NCBI GenBank assembly: GCA_944321365.1
Contig: CALULA010000001.1
Span: 372,001 to 436,000, forward strand
From: an uncultured Paraprevotella sp.
Lineage (GTDB): Bacteria > Bacteroidota > Bacteroidia > Bacteroidales > Bacteroidaceae
DNA length: 64,000 bases
Direction: 5' to 3'
Positions within the stretch are counted from its first letter, which is position 1, and each line of letters begins with the position of its first letter. Shown here in pieces: positions 32,431 through 40,565 of this stretch. Position numbers and translations under genes: made by a program. Below the pieces are notes generated by a model. That model had not been told where the DNA came from and searched no databases. It saw nothing but the letters and a program-made list of their open reading frames with translations.

Positions 32431-33630
32431 TCAGTCTTTGATGCCTTTGTCATTTTGGTGGGCCAGATACGTGTCGAGGTCTTTGTCACCCCGTCCGCTT
32501 ACGGTGAGTACCACCACGTCGTCTTTTTTGAACCGTATTTTGGGCAGCATGCCGAGTGCATGTGCAGATTCCAGAGCTGGAATGATGCCCTCCAGACGAG
32601 TCAGTTCAAAGGCGGCACGCAGAGCCTCATCGTCATTGATGGCCATGACGGTGGCCCTGCGGTTTTCGGCCAGACAGGCGTGAAGCGGACCTATGCCGGG
32701 ATAGTCCAGACCGGCCGACAGAGAATAAGGCTCTATGATCTGGCCGTCTTCGTTCTGCAGTACCAATGTGCGGCTTCCGTGCAGTATACCCAGCGAACCG
32801 CGTTGTATGGTGGCTGCGGTCTCTCCACTGTCAATGCCGTGTCCGCCTGCCTCGCCAAGGTAAATCTTCACCCGCAAGTCGTCGACATAATGATAGATTG
32901 TTCCGGCTGCGTTCGACCCGCCGCCCACACAGGCCATGAGACAATCCGGATAATCGCGTCCTTCCTTTTCCAGCAGTTGTTCACGGATCTCGCTGCTGAT
33001 GACGCTTTGCAGGCGGGCGACCAAGTCGGGATAAGGGTGCGGTCCGACGGTCGATCCGATGATATAGAACGTATCTTCAGGATGACAGCACCAATCTCTG
33101 ATGGCCTCGTTGGTGGCATCCTTCAGCGTCTTGTTGCCACTCTCCACCGGAAACACCTCGGCACCCAGCATCTTCATGCGCTCCACGTTGACGTGCTGTC
33201 GTTTGACGTCTGTGGCTCCCATGTACACCCGACAGGGCATGTCCAGCAAGGCGCAGACGGTAGCCGTGGCCACTCCGTGTTGTCCGGCTCCGGTTTCGGC
33301 GATGATACGTGTTTTTCCCATCTTGCGGGCCAGGAGAATCTGTCCGATGGCGTTGTTGATTTTGTGCGCTCCGGTGTGGTTCAGGTCCTCGCGTTTCAGG
33401 TAAAGTCTGCAACCATACTTCTCGCTCATTCTTCGGGCATAGTAGAGAGGAGAGGGGCGTCCCACGTAATCTTTCAACAGTGCGTGGTATTCGTCTTTGA
33501 ATTCTTTGCTTTCCAGAATCGGCAGATAAGCCTCTTTCAGGTTTTCAACGGTCTTGTAGAGAATTTCCGGCACGTATGCACCGCCGAATTCTCCATAATA
33601 GCCTTCATTGTCTACGTGATAAGTTTTCAT
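32431..33630 (-). CDS. trpB: Tryptophan synthase beta subunit
   Basis: A 399-residue PLP enzyme joining indole with serine. Signatures: [20 protein letters not shown] with the PLP-binding Lys, [25 protein letters not shown] phosphate loop and [15 protein letters not shown]. It is the first structural gene of the operon, 33 bp below the T run of the leader terminator, so it is directly exposed to attenuation. Placing trpB first gives the order BEGDCFA, seen in Bacteroidales. Confidence 0.96.
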   Translation of the reverse strand: MKTYHVDNEGYYGEFGGAYVPEILYKTVENLKEAYLPILESKEFKDEYHALLKDYVGRPSPLYYARRMSEKYGCRLYLKREDLNHTGAHKINNAIGQILLARKMGKTRIIAETGAGQHGVATATVCALLDMPCRVYMGATDVKRQHVNVERMKMLGAEVFPVESGNKTLKDATNEAIRDWCCHPEDTFYIIGSTVGPHPYPDLVARLQSVISSEIREQLLEKEGRDYPDCLMACVGGGSNAAGTIYHYVDDLRVKIYLGEAGGHGIDSGETAATIQRGSLGILHGSRTLVLQNEDGQIIEPYSLSAGLDYPGIGPLHACLAENRRATVMAINDDEALRAAFELTRLEGIIPALESAHALGMLPKIRFKKDDVVVLTVSGRGDKDLDTYLAHQNDKGIKD

Positions 33631-33662
33631 TTTCTTCTTATTTTATTTTAGCGTGTTTACAG

Positions 33663-33698
33663 AAATAAAAAAAGGCCTGTCGTGAATACGACAGGCCT
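33663..33698 (-). terminator. trp attenuator terminator
   Basis: An 11-bp perfect GC-rich stem (33673-33683 with 33688-33698) has a 4-nt loop. Read on the minus strand it runs directly into a T-rich tract (33663-33673). It lies 40 bp after the leader-peptide stop codon and 33 bp before trpB, the position of an attenuator. Confidence 0.9.
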
Positions 33699-33737
33699 CC
33701 AATATCCTTAGATGAGTACATATACGGGGCTTGCTCC

Positions 33738-33797
33738 TCACGACGTTTGCGGTCTTGAGTTGCGCCACCACCAATATGTATTCTGATTCTGGTACAT
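33738..33797 (-). CDS. trpL: trp operon leader peptide
   Basis: A 19-codon reading frame, MYQNQNTYWWWRNSRPQTS followed by TGA, with three consecutive TGG tryptophan codons at positions 9-11 (33765-33773). It starts 34 bp after a promoter-like -7 element and ends 40 bp before an intrinsic terminator that precedes trpB. The last codons and stop (33738-33744, minus strand GTCGTGA) are complementary to TCACGAC at 33679-33685 in the terminator loop and 3' arm. A ribosome stalled at the Trp codons would leave this segment free to break the terminator; a ribosome at the stop codon would cover it. The tandem Trp codons are seen directly; the switching is inference. Confidence 0.88.
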   Translation of the reverse strand: MYQNQNTYWWWRNSRPQTS

Positions 33798-33830
33798 GTT
33801 ATTTTTCTTCTTGTTCTTGATTCTTGGCTG

Positions 33831-33865
33831 CGAATATACGGATTTTTTATGAATGTGTAAACAAA
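33831..33865 (-). promoter_or_regulatory. Probable trp operon promoter
   Basis: On the minus strand TATATTCG (33831-33838) differs from TAnnTTTG at one base, with TTTG at 33862-33865, 23 bp upstream. It is 34 bp before the leader ATG. The rest of the 321-bp gap is the leader region. Confidence 0.5.
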
Positions 33866-33951
33866 ATCACATCTTTTTTCAGAATATGGCTAAAAAAAGT
33901 CATGTCTATCCGGTCGGTCGGGCTGCAAAAGTGGCAGAATGCGTGTGAATG

Positions 33952-34494
33952 TCACTTCCGGTTTTCCGGCTCTTCTACACTGAATCCGTAGGCTTTGAAA
34001 TCACCGTATGCATTGACAGGTTGTTGCGACAAGTCCACCAGTATGTATTCTCCTGCAGGAAGCGGTGTGAGCGGTGTTACGGCAAATCCCATCTGCGGGA
34101 GGTTTTCTATGCGGAACAGTCCCAGTTCTACACGGGTATACTCACAGTCCCTGAGTTCGGTCTTCGGCAGATAGCGGCAGCCGCGTTTCCTTTTCAGCCG
34201 GACGATGGCATAGTCGTTCAGTTCCTGAGTGGTGGGATAAATGGCGAATCTGGGTTGAGGACCGGTGACTTGATGAGCTTTGTCGCCTGAAAAATAGCGT
34301 CTGATTTTCCGTCCTACGCTGATTCCTTGAATGTCCCATCCTTTTTTTATTTCGCTCTGACTGGTCTGGGCGTGCATGGTGAACGTGGAGTCGCCTACGA
34401 AGATGAATACTGTTGGCGGCGGTTGTTTCATCTGAGCCTGCATCTGCACGAGCATGATGAGTGAAAGGCAAAGTGTTGAGAGCAATCTTTTCAT
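33952..34494 (-). CDS. Secreted protein of unknown function
   Basis: A 180-residue protein with a signal peptide (MKRLLSTLCLSLIMLVQMQA) and no recognised domain. ATG 34494 gives the signal peptide; an upstream in-frame ATG at 34587 does not and overlaps the previous gene. The mature part has short beta-rich blocks (PTVFIFVGDSTFTMHAQTSQ; FAIYPTTQELNDYAIVRLKR; PLPAGEYILVDLSQQ), which suggests a small extracytoplasmic beta protein. It follows the B3/B4 gene by 70 bp on the same strand. Confidence 0.7.
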   Translation of the reverse strand: MKRLLSTLCLSLIMLVQMQAQMKQPPPTVFIFVGDSTFTMHAQTSQSEIKKGWDIQGISVGRKIRRYFSGDKAHQVTGPQPRFAIYPTTQELNDYAIVRLKRKRGCRYLPKTELRDCEYTRVELGLFRIENLPQMGFAVTPLTPLPAGEYILVDLSQQPVNAYGDFKAYGFSVEEPENRK

Positions 34495-34564
34495 GTGCTT
34501 ATGGATTTGTGTCATCTGTCTGGCGGGGTTGCGGCATTTGATGCTGTCGTGACGGTAATGTGTA

Positions 34565-35230
34565 TCAGTACAGGTGGATGGTACCACCGTCGGAGGCGGT
34601 GTATTTCTTCAGCAGTTCCTGTATGTATTTTGCACAGGCCAGCACTTGCCCGCTGTTGCCGTCGTATCCGTTGACGAGAGCCAGCAGATGCGTTGTCGAT
34701 GTGCTGAGTTTCGTCCGTTCATGATCGCTGGTGGGCGTACCGATGCCTCCGTTGCGGTCGCGGTATACGGGCAGGCCATCTATGTTGAGCTGGCCGCGTC
34801 CGATGCCTTCGTATGGTTCTCCTGCCTTTCCGATGCCCAGTGTGAGGACATCGCCTGCGATTTTGTCGGCGTCGAATCCGCCGATGGAATAGCCATAGGC
34901 GATGGAGGCCAGGTTAATGAGATCTACGGCGGTGTTGATTTGGTAAAGGTCGTGTCCTTTCAGCATGCGGCGCACCAGGGCCTCGGCAGACGGGCGATAG
35001 CGGCTGGGGTCTTTGCCGCATGCTTTATATACGGCGCGGGTGGCCTGTATGGCGGGCATTTCCTTGAGTGATTCCGTAGTATATTTCCGGCAGTAGTCTG
35101 CCTGGAAATTTCGGATTTCGTCCCAAAGCGGGGCAGAATAGGTCGTGTTACAGAAGGTCGCTTCCAAGGCTGCTCCTACAAAAGTCGGGCATACGCTGCG
35201 TATTTCTTCCGAAACCTGAATGTGTATCAT
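34565..35230 (-). CDS. B3/B4 domain protein
   Basis: A 221-residue protein of the B3/B4 family, a fold found in the beta subunit of phenylalanyl-tRNA synthetase and as stand-alone proteins proposed to edit mischarged tRNA. Visible family stretches: AIQATRAVYKACGKDPSRYR, SAEALVRRMLKGHDLYQINT and VDLINLASIAYGYSIGGFDA. It is cytoplasmic with no signal peptide. It sits between the S41 homologue (33 bp upstream) and the secreted 180-residue protein. The editing role is a family-level suggestion only. Confidence 0.82.
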   Translation of the reverse strand: MIHIQVSEEIRSVCPTFVGAALEATFCNTTYSAPLWDEIRNFQADYCRKYTTESLKEMPAIQATRAVYKACGKDPSRYRPSAEALVRRMLKGHDLYQINTAVDLINLASIAYGYSIGGFDADKIAGDVLTLGIGKAGEPYEGIGRGQLNIDGLPVYRDRNGGIGTPTSDHERTKLSTSTTHLLALVNGYDGNSGQVLACAKYIQELLKKYTASDGGTIHLY

Positions 35231-35263
35231 AAGAGTATGACTGTATGGCTATGTTGTTTTTTC

Positions 35264-36670
35264 TTATTGCGGCAGAATGGCTGCGGGAAACTTTTTCTTG
35301 CTGAAAGAAGAGTAGTCCGGTGAGGCATGACCTGACAGGCGCATGGCGGTGGTGCTTCCGTCTTCGCCCGGTTCTTCCGGAGCGGGAAGGTTTTCCGCAT
35401 CGGACGGAATGCCGCCGGCCACCCATTGCAGCGCATTCTTCAGCAGAAGTTCGTTCGGGTCGCCCAATTCATACCAGGGATAATAGTTCAATTCGGTGAT
35501 GATGTACTCCGGAGTGAATCCTGAAGCGTAGTCCGATTCGCCGTTGGCATTGAGAATCGTGGAGGTCACCGGGTACATGACGAAGCCATACGGGCTTTCT
35601 GTCCGGCTCAGAGCCACGTTCTTGCCGACGGTGCGCGTGCCGATCTGGTGTACGGTCATATACGGACTCAGGTTGTTTATCATCATTTCCGATGCTGCGG
35701 CCGTGTATTGTCCGGTTATGATGAAAAGGCGGTTCAGATTCAGATTATAGGCGGCATATTCTGTCGGAATGTACAGACTGTAGTTGTCGGCCTGATGCTT
35801 GTCGTTGAACTCGAAACGGGCGAACTCCTTCCCGATGCATTCGGAGGGGACCAACAGGGCAGCCATGAGCTGGGCACAGCTCACTTCGCCGCCCTGATTG
35901 TAGCGGAGGTCCAGAATGACGTCAGACACGCCCTGTTGTTTGAACCGCTGAAACGTTTGCAGCATTTGGTCTGCGTAAGTCTGGTCTGCCTCATGAATGC
36001 CTGATTTGAATTCGTCATATACCAGATAACCTGTCCTCTTGCCGTCATGCTCAATCACGGTGGAAAGGTATAATGGATTGCTTTCCAAAGTGATGGCGGC
36101 AGGCAGCGTAAGCAGGATAGTGTCGGTGCTCCATTCAAATTCTTCTGTTTCTTCATTGAGGGTCAGCGGGAGTACGGTGAGCATCGCGCCGCTGCCCGAT
36201 TCCAGTGAAGCCTGATTCTGGCTGCTTATGTTGCTTCCGTCTACTTGTACGATGAAGTCGCCCCGTTTCAGTCCTGCCGCTTCGGCCGGTGAATCGGGCT
36301 GTATCCGGAGCACACGTGCCACATCGCGCGATGATGTATGCGTAGGGTCATCCGTCAGGACAAAGTCAAAGCCATAAGTCACGTTGCTGAGGCCGTCGGA
36401 CATTTCCGTTTCTGACGGAACTTCTATATAGGAATAGTCGTCATAAGAGGCCAGCACTTTGGGAAAGACGTCTTCGGGCGCGCCAAAATAGTCTCTCATT
36501 TCCAGCTGGGGCATGTCCTGGTAATAGAGATAGATGTCCCTCATCTGCGTCTCTATCCAGTTGCCCACTTCGGTCTTTTCCAGATACTGGTAGGTGCGGT
36601 CTTCCCCGCAGGATGGCAGCAGCAAGGCTGCCAAGGCTGCCAAGGCTGCGGTATGATTTTTTCGTTTCAT
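35264..36670 (-). CDS. S41 family protease homologue, lipoprotein; expected nucleophile replaced by Ala
   Basis: A 468-residue predicted lipoprotein: signal peptide ending LLLPSC, lipidated Cys21 followed by acidic GED, which resembles surface-export signals in this phylum. A PDZ-like domain lies at about 105-175 (AAGLKRGDFIVQVDGSNI) and the S41 tail-specific protease domain follows (ILDLRYNQGGEVSCAQLMAA; FIITGQYTAAASEMMIN; GTRTVGKNVALS). In S41 enzymes the nucleophile is the middle Ser of SASASE, 25 residues before the catalytic Lys. Here Lys350 is present but residue 325 is Ala (T-A-A-A-S-E). The protein may be an inactive binding homologue, or Ser327 may substitute. It lies 39 bp after the porin gene on the same strand. 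Confidence 0.85.
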   Translation of the reverse strand: MKRKNHTAALAALAALLLPSCGEDRTYQYLEKTEVGNWIETQMRDIYLYYQDMPQLEMRDYFGAPEDVFPKVLASYDDYSYIEVPSETEMSDGLSNVTYGFDFVLTDDPTHTSSRDVARVLRIQPDSPAEAAGLKRGDFIVQVDGSNISSQNQASLESGSGAMLTVLPLTLNEETEEFEWSTDTILLTLPAAITLESNPLYLSTVIEHDGKRTGYLVYDEFKSGIHEADQTYADQMLQTFQRFKQQGVSDVILDLRYNQGGEVSCAQLMAALLVPSECIGKEFARFEFNDKHQADNYSLYIPTEYAAYNLNLNRLFIITGQYTAAASEMMINNLSPYMTVHQIGTRTVGKNVALSRTESPYGFVMYPVTSTILNANGESDYASGFTPEYIITELNYYPWYELGDPNELLLKNALQWVAGGIPSDAENLPAPEEPGEDGSTTAMRLSGHASPDYSSFSKKKFPAAILPQ

Positions 36671-36709
36671 GTGGCTTTTCAGTTAAATGGTTGCAGACGG
36701 ACGGGGCGG

Positions 36710-37813
36710 TCAGAAACGCCAGTAAAGTTGAACCTCACCGGTGTTGTGGTGCTGGTCGCCGCTATATGTCCGGTCCTCGGTGAAAGCGTAGAGCAACTGT
36801 ATCTTCAGATTTTTATAGAAGTTGTAGTTCATCGACAGCGTGTAGAGGCTTTTGCGGCTGGCATTGTCCTTTTGGTCGCGGTAGACGTCCCACTTGCCAT
36901 AGATTTTGCATCTGGAAGTGACGGGGACGCCTACCGTGGCATACCATCCGTCTGCCTGATCTTTGCCGGTTACGGTGGTGGTGCCGTCGTCGGCCACATG
37001 GTAGTCGCTCACCTTGTGTCCCTGGCTGGTGATGTATTCTCCGCGTACGGTCCAGCGCGATTCATACTTCAGTCCGAACGCCATACGGTTGCGGTCTACC
37101 GTGATTTTCTGTCCGTTGACATCGCTGCTGTAGTCTCCCGTCCATCCGAAAGCACCGATACACAAGTCTTTGACCGGACAAATCCACAGGCCGCCGATAA
37201 TATCCTTGGTGTTGTTACGGTCGGCATGATTGACGCCTTGTCCGTTGTATACACCGATCTGGTAGTGTAGCCAGTTATGTCCGTCCTTGCGTGATTTGAA
37301 CAGATCGCCTTGTATCTGAATACCCAAGTCGCGCCCGTTGCAGGAATGTTCGCCCACGCGGTCGTTCATACCCGCCAGCGAGGTGGTGGCCAGGGAGTAG
37401 GCTCCGAAGCCGATGTCCCACGGGTTCATGGGGTTTTCAAACGTGAATCCCCGTTTGAACTGTCCGAACTTGACGGACAGGAAGCTGAACTTGCACCATT
37501 CTGCCCATGCGTCCAGCACGCGCGGCCCTTTCTCGGAGCTGTTGCCGGCCACTCCACTCATTTCCATCTGCAGACCATATTTGAAATCCCAAACGCGCCC
37601 GTTCACGTAGGCCCGTATGAGGCGGATGTCGAACGTGGAATGCGATTCGTTTTTGCTGTCCAGATCCTGGTCGTTGAAAGCGGCTTTGCCGATGACATAG
37701 CCGCCGAATGTCGTATTCTGTTTGATGTCCTGCCACCATTTTTTCCCTTCCTCCTGCGCGTTACTGTTGAGGAGCATGAGAAAAGAGGCGGCAAAAAGAG
37801 TGATTCTTTTCAT
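36710..37813 (-). CDS. OprO/OprP-like porin (phosphate-selective type)
   Basis: A 367-residue outer-membrane beta-barrel. Signal peptide MKRITLFAASFLMLLNSNAQ, then NTTFGGYVIGKAAFNDQD, alternating strands with aromatic girdles, and a C-terminus ending VQLYWRF, with the terminal Phe expected for Bam insertion. The family includes the phosphate/pyrophosphate-selective porins OprP and OprO. Divergent placement next to a PiT phosphate transporter supports phosphate uptake, although selectivity residues cannot be judged by eye. Its promoter element is 23 bp upstream. Confidence 0.85.
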   Translation of the reverse strand: MKRITLFAASFLMLLNSNAQEEGKKWWQDIKQNTTFGGYVIGKAAFNDQDLDSKNESHSTFDIRLIRAYVNGRVWDFKYGLQMEMSGVAGNSSEKGPRVLDAWAEWCKFSFLSVKFGQFKRGFTFENPMNPWDIGFGAYSLATTSLAGMNDRVGEHSCNGRDLGIQIQGDLFKSRKDGHNWLHYQIGVYNGQGVNHADRNNTKDIIGGLWICPVKDLCIGAFGWTGDYSSDVNGQKITVDRNRMAFGLKYESRWTVRGEYITSQGHKVSDYHVADDGTTTVTGKDQADGWYATVGVPVTSRCKIYGKWDVYRDQKDNASRKSLYTLSMNYNFYKNLKIQLLYAFTEDRTYSGDQHHNTGEVQLYWRF

Positions 37814-37835
37814 TGCCGTGTCCGTTTTATGGCTG

Positions 37836-37843
37836 CAAAGTTA
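37836..37843 (-). promoter_or_regulatory. Promoter -7 element of the porin gene
   Basis: TAACTTTG on the minus strand, 22 bp before the porin ATG. Confidence 0.6.
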
Positions 37844-37919
37844 GCCCAAAAAAACGGATATTCAGTTCTATTCCTTTCTTTTTTCGCATTACTTTTTCGC
37901 GTCGGCCTGTTTTTTTCTT

Positions 37920-38007
37920 GCGCAAGAGACCTTTCGCTTTTGCGCAAGAATGGGCGGACTCTTGCGCAATACTTTCCGGCGTTTTGCGCAAGGAATGGTC
38001 CGATGGC
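37920..38007. repeat. 22-bp phased repeat array B
   Basis: Cores GCGCAAG, GCGCAAG, GCGCAAT and GCGCAAG start at 37920, 37942, 37964 and 37986, exactly 22 bp apart, most preceded by CTT or TTT. It lies in the 400-bp divergent region between the porin and PiT genes, 77 bp from the porin promoter element and about 115 bp upstream of the Pho-box-like repeats. Confidence 0.85.
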
Positions 38008-38124
38008 TGTGGTGCCTGCCGGCGGAATTGCCGCCGGTGAGGGCGGATGCCCGGTGGGCGGGCTCTTCCGCACGGCAAGGCGGCAGGCGGTGGAGCTGCC
38101 GGGTGAACCGTCTGTTTTGCATGT

Positions 38125-38153
38125 TGTAACAGGATTTTAACATGAATGACACA
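38125..38153 (+). promoter_or_regulatory. Pho-box-like direct repeats upstream of the PiT gene
   Basis: Three related 7-mers at an 11-bp period: TGTAACA (38125-38131), TTTAACA (38136-38142) and TGACACA (38147-38153), each separated by 4 bp. This is the geometry of PhoB-binding boxes (7-bp direct repeats, 4-bp spacers). The last repeat ends 20 bp before the -7 element, where it would cover the -33 region. Confidence 0.55.
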
Positions 38154-38173
38154 TGTCTTACATGTTGCGGCCG

Positions 38174-38181
38174 TAATTTTG
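38174..38181 (+). promoter_or_regulatory. Promoter -7 element of the PiT gene
   Basis: TAATTTTG, 32 bp before the ATG. The -33 position is occupied by the third 7-mer repeat rather than TTTG, which suits an activated promoter. Confidence 0.65.
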
Positions 38182-38213
38182 CACACAAATTATCAACACA
38201 TATTGCTTAAATT

Positions 38214-40457
38214 ATGGATTCGGTTTATTTTAGTTTCATTCTGTTCTTGTTCATGCTGGCGGTCGTAGACCTGATAGTAGGTGTGAGCAATGACGCCGTG
38301 AATTTCCTGAACTCCGCCATCGGAGCTAAGGTCGCACGTTTCCGCACGGTATTGATTATCGCTTCGCTTGGCGTTTTTGTCGGAGCTACGATGAGTAACG
38401 GCATGATGGACATTGCCCGTCATGGTATTTTCCAGCCGCAGATGTTCAGTTTCAACGATCTGCTGTGCATCTTCCTGGCTGTGATGGTCACGGATGTGGT
38501 GCTGCTGGATGTGTTTAACACGTTAGGAATGCCCACTTCGACCACAGTGTCCATGGTCTTTGAATTATTGGGCGGTACGTTTATTCTTTCGCTCTTGAAA
38601 GTAGTGTCGGATCCCACGGGCATGCTGGGATTTGCCGATTTGCTGAACACCGACAAGGCTCTTTCCGTCATTCTGGGCATATTCCTTTCGGTGGCCGTGG
38701 CGTTCTTTTTCGGCACTTTCGTGCAGTGGATTTCACGTCTGATTTTCTCTTTCAATTATAAGACGAACCTGAAGTGGAAGATTGGCATCTTCGGTGGTAT
38801 CGCCACTACGGCCATACTCTACTTCGCCTTGCTGAACGGCCTGAAGGGAACGACGTTCATGACGTCTGATTTGCATGAGTGGATTGACGGAAACACCCAG
38901 ACGCTGGTGATTGGCTGTCTGGTCGTGAGCACGGTGGTGATGCAGATTCTGCACTGGTGCAAGATAAACGTATTCAAGATCGTGATATTCTTGGGCACGT
39001 TCGCTCTGGCCCTGGCCTTTGCCGGTAACGACCTTGTGAATTTTGTCGGTGTGCCTTTGGCTGCCTATTCCGCTTATCAGGACTATTCTCTCAACGGTGC
39101 GGGGCAAGCCGGGACGTATATGATGGATTCTTTGAATGAAAGTGCCAAGACACCTTTCATCTTCCTGTTCATGTCTGGTGTGGTGATGGTGTATGCCCTG
39201 GCCACTTCCAAGAAAGCGCAGAATGTGGTGAAGACGTCGGTCGACTTGTCCCGTCAGGACGAGGGTGAGGAAATGTTCGGCTCTTCCCGCGTGGCACGGA
39301 GTATCGTGCGCGGTGCGAACAACGTGTCGGAATTTGTCACACAGTACACTCCCAAGCCGTTGTTGCGTTGGATCGATTCCCGTTTCAACAAGGACGAAGT
39401 GATTCTGGCCGACGGCGCAGCATTCGATCTGGTGCGTGCTTCTGTCAATCTGGTGCTTTCAGGGTTGCTGATAGCGGTCGGCACGTCTTTGAAGTTGCCT
39501 TTGTCCACGACGTATGTCACTTTCATTGTCGCCATGGGTTCTTCTTTGGCCGACCGGGCTTGGACACGTGAGAGTGCCGTATTCCGTATCACCGGTGTGC
39601 TGAATGTCATCGGCGGCTGGTTCCTGACAGCCGGCATCGCGTTTACGGCTTGTGCGGTGGTGACGATTGCCATGTACTACGGCGGTGCGGTGGCGATGGC
39701 CTTGTTCGTATTCGCTGCGATATTCATCCTGATTAAGAGCAATTTCTCAACCAAGCGCAAGGATGAGATGAGCTATCAGGACCAGCTGTTCAAAGGCATA
39801 ATGGGAACGAAGGACAAAAGCGAGTGTTGGACCTTGTTGAAAAAGCACGTAAGCGTTACGCAACAAGAGATGTTGGATTTCGTATGGAAGACTTATGAGG
39901 ATGTGGTGAACGGCTTTGTCGATGAGGATCTGAAGACTCTCCGCCGTGCCGTGAAGCGTATTGATGCCGAAAAGTCCATGCGAAAGAAACTGCGCCAGCG
40001 CGAATTGGTGGGGATGCGCCGCATAGACAAGCAGCTTTCGCTGGAGAAGAACACATGGTTCCACCTTGCGTCCAACAGCGGAGAGCAGATGTTGTATTGC
40101 CTGAAGCGCATGTCGGAGCCTTGCAAGGAGCATGTGGACAATAATTTCAACCCGCTTTCGAGAGACTGTATAGAAGAGATTCTTCCGGTGAAGAAGAAAA
40201 TCGTGGATTACCTGATGAGAAGTGAACAGATCATAGAGGATCAGGACTACGAACATATCGATGCCTTGCTGGCCGAAGAGGAGGCTTACAAACAAAAGCT
40301 CTCCGAAATGCGCAAGGCACAGGAAGACAGGATTCAGATGGACATATCGCAGGGACTGAAGGTTTCTCTGGTATATCTGAACTTGTTGCAGGAAACTCAG
40401 GAACTGTTGAGCAGCTTGCGTCATTATCTGCGTGCTTCCAAACGGTTCCAGCAGTAA
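38214..40457 (+). CDS. PiT family phosphate transporter with C-terminal PhoU-like domain
   Basis: A 747-residue inner-membrane protein. Residues 1 to about 505 form a PiT (Pho-4) permease with the duplicated signature GVSNDAVNFLNSAIGAKVA and later FAGNDLVNFVGVPLAAY, a low-affinity metal-phosphate symporter type. Residues about 510-745 are a soluble, helical, charge-rich domain (LDFVWKTYEDVVNGFVDEDL; RRIDKQLSLEKNTWFHLASN; SLRHYLRASKRFQQ) resembling PhoU/DUF47 regulators, which are usually separate proteins beside PiT genes. The fusion suggests built-in control of phosphate import. The gene is divergent from the porin and is followed by a terminator and ppk-ppx. Confidence 0.88.
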   Translation: MDSVYFSFILFLFMLAVVDLIVGVSNDAVNFLNSAIGAKVARFRTVLIIASLGVFVGATMSNGMMDIARHGIFQPQMFSFNDLLCIFLAVMVTDVVLLDVFNTLGMPTSTTVSMVFELLGGTFILSLLKVVSDPTGMLGFADLLNTDKALSVILGIFLSVAVAFFFGTFVQWISRLIFSFNYKTNLKWKIGIFGGIATTAILYFALLNGLKGTTFMTSDLHEWIDGNTQTLVIGCLVVSTVVMQILHWCKINVFKIVIFLGTFALALAFAGNDLVNFVGVPLAAYSAYQDYSLNGAGQAGTYMMDSLNESAKTPFIFLFMSGVVMVYALATSKKAQNVVKTSVDLSRQDEGEEMFGSSRVARSIVRGANNVSEFVTQYTPKPLLRWIDSRFNKDEVILADGAAFDLVRASVNLVLSGLLIAVGTSLKLPLSTTYVTFIVAMGSSLADRAWTRESAVFRITGVLNVIGGWFLTAGIAFTACAVVTIAMYYGGAVAMALFVFAAIFILIKSNFSTKRKDEMSYQDQLFKGIMGTKDKSECWTLLKKHVSVTQQEMLDFVWKTYEDVVNGFVDEDLKTLRRAVKRIDAEKSMRKKLRQRELVGMRRIDKQLSLEKNTWFHLASNSGEQMLYCLKRMSEPCKEHVDNNFNPLSRDCIEEILPVKKKIVDYLMRSEQIIEDQDYEHIDALLAEEEAYKQKLSEMRKAQEDRIQMDISQGLKVSLVYLNLLQETQELLSSLRHYLRASKRFQQ

Positions 40458-40472
40458 AAGAAAGTCTGTGTT

Positions 40473-40508
40473 CTAACCGGGATGTGAAGATTCCGGTTAG
40501 ATTTTTTT
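40473..40508 (+). terminator. Intrinsic terminator after the PiT gene
   Basis: An 8-bp stem (40473-40480 with 40493-40500) has a 12-nt loop and is followed by A then seven T. Confidence 0.85.
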
Positions 40509-40537
40509 GTGTTTTATCTTATTTTACCATATATTTG
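40506..40537 (+). promoter_or_regulatory. Promoter of ppk-ppx
   Basis: TTTG at 40506-40509 lies 20 bp before the -7 element TATATTTG at 40530-40537. It overlaps the T tract of the preceding terminator and is 28 bp before the ppk ATG. Confidence 0.7.
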
Positions 40538-40565
40538 TTGTATCACATTGATGTAAAAAGGTCGT

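Noticed and set aside
32419-33651. 410-codon open frame opposite trpB
   Set aside because: It lies entirely antisense to a strongly supported trpB and shows no family motif; a compositional shadow.
33952-34587. Longer form of the secreted 180-residue protein starting at 34587
   Set aside because: The extension overlaps the upstream gene and masks a good signal peptide that begins at 34494.
37827-38186. Minus-strand frame of about 119 codons in the porin-PiT gap
   Set aside because: It translates repeat array B, the Pho-box-like repeats and the PiT promoter; basic, low-complexity and without motifs.
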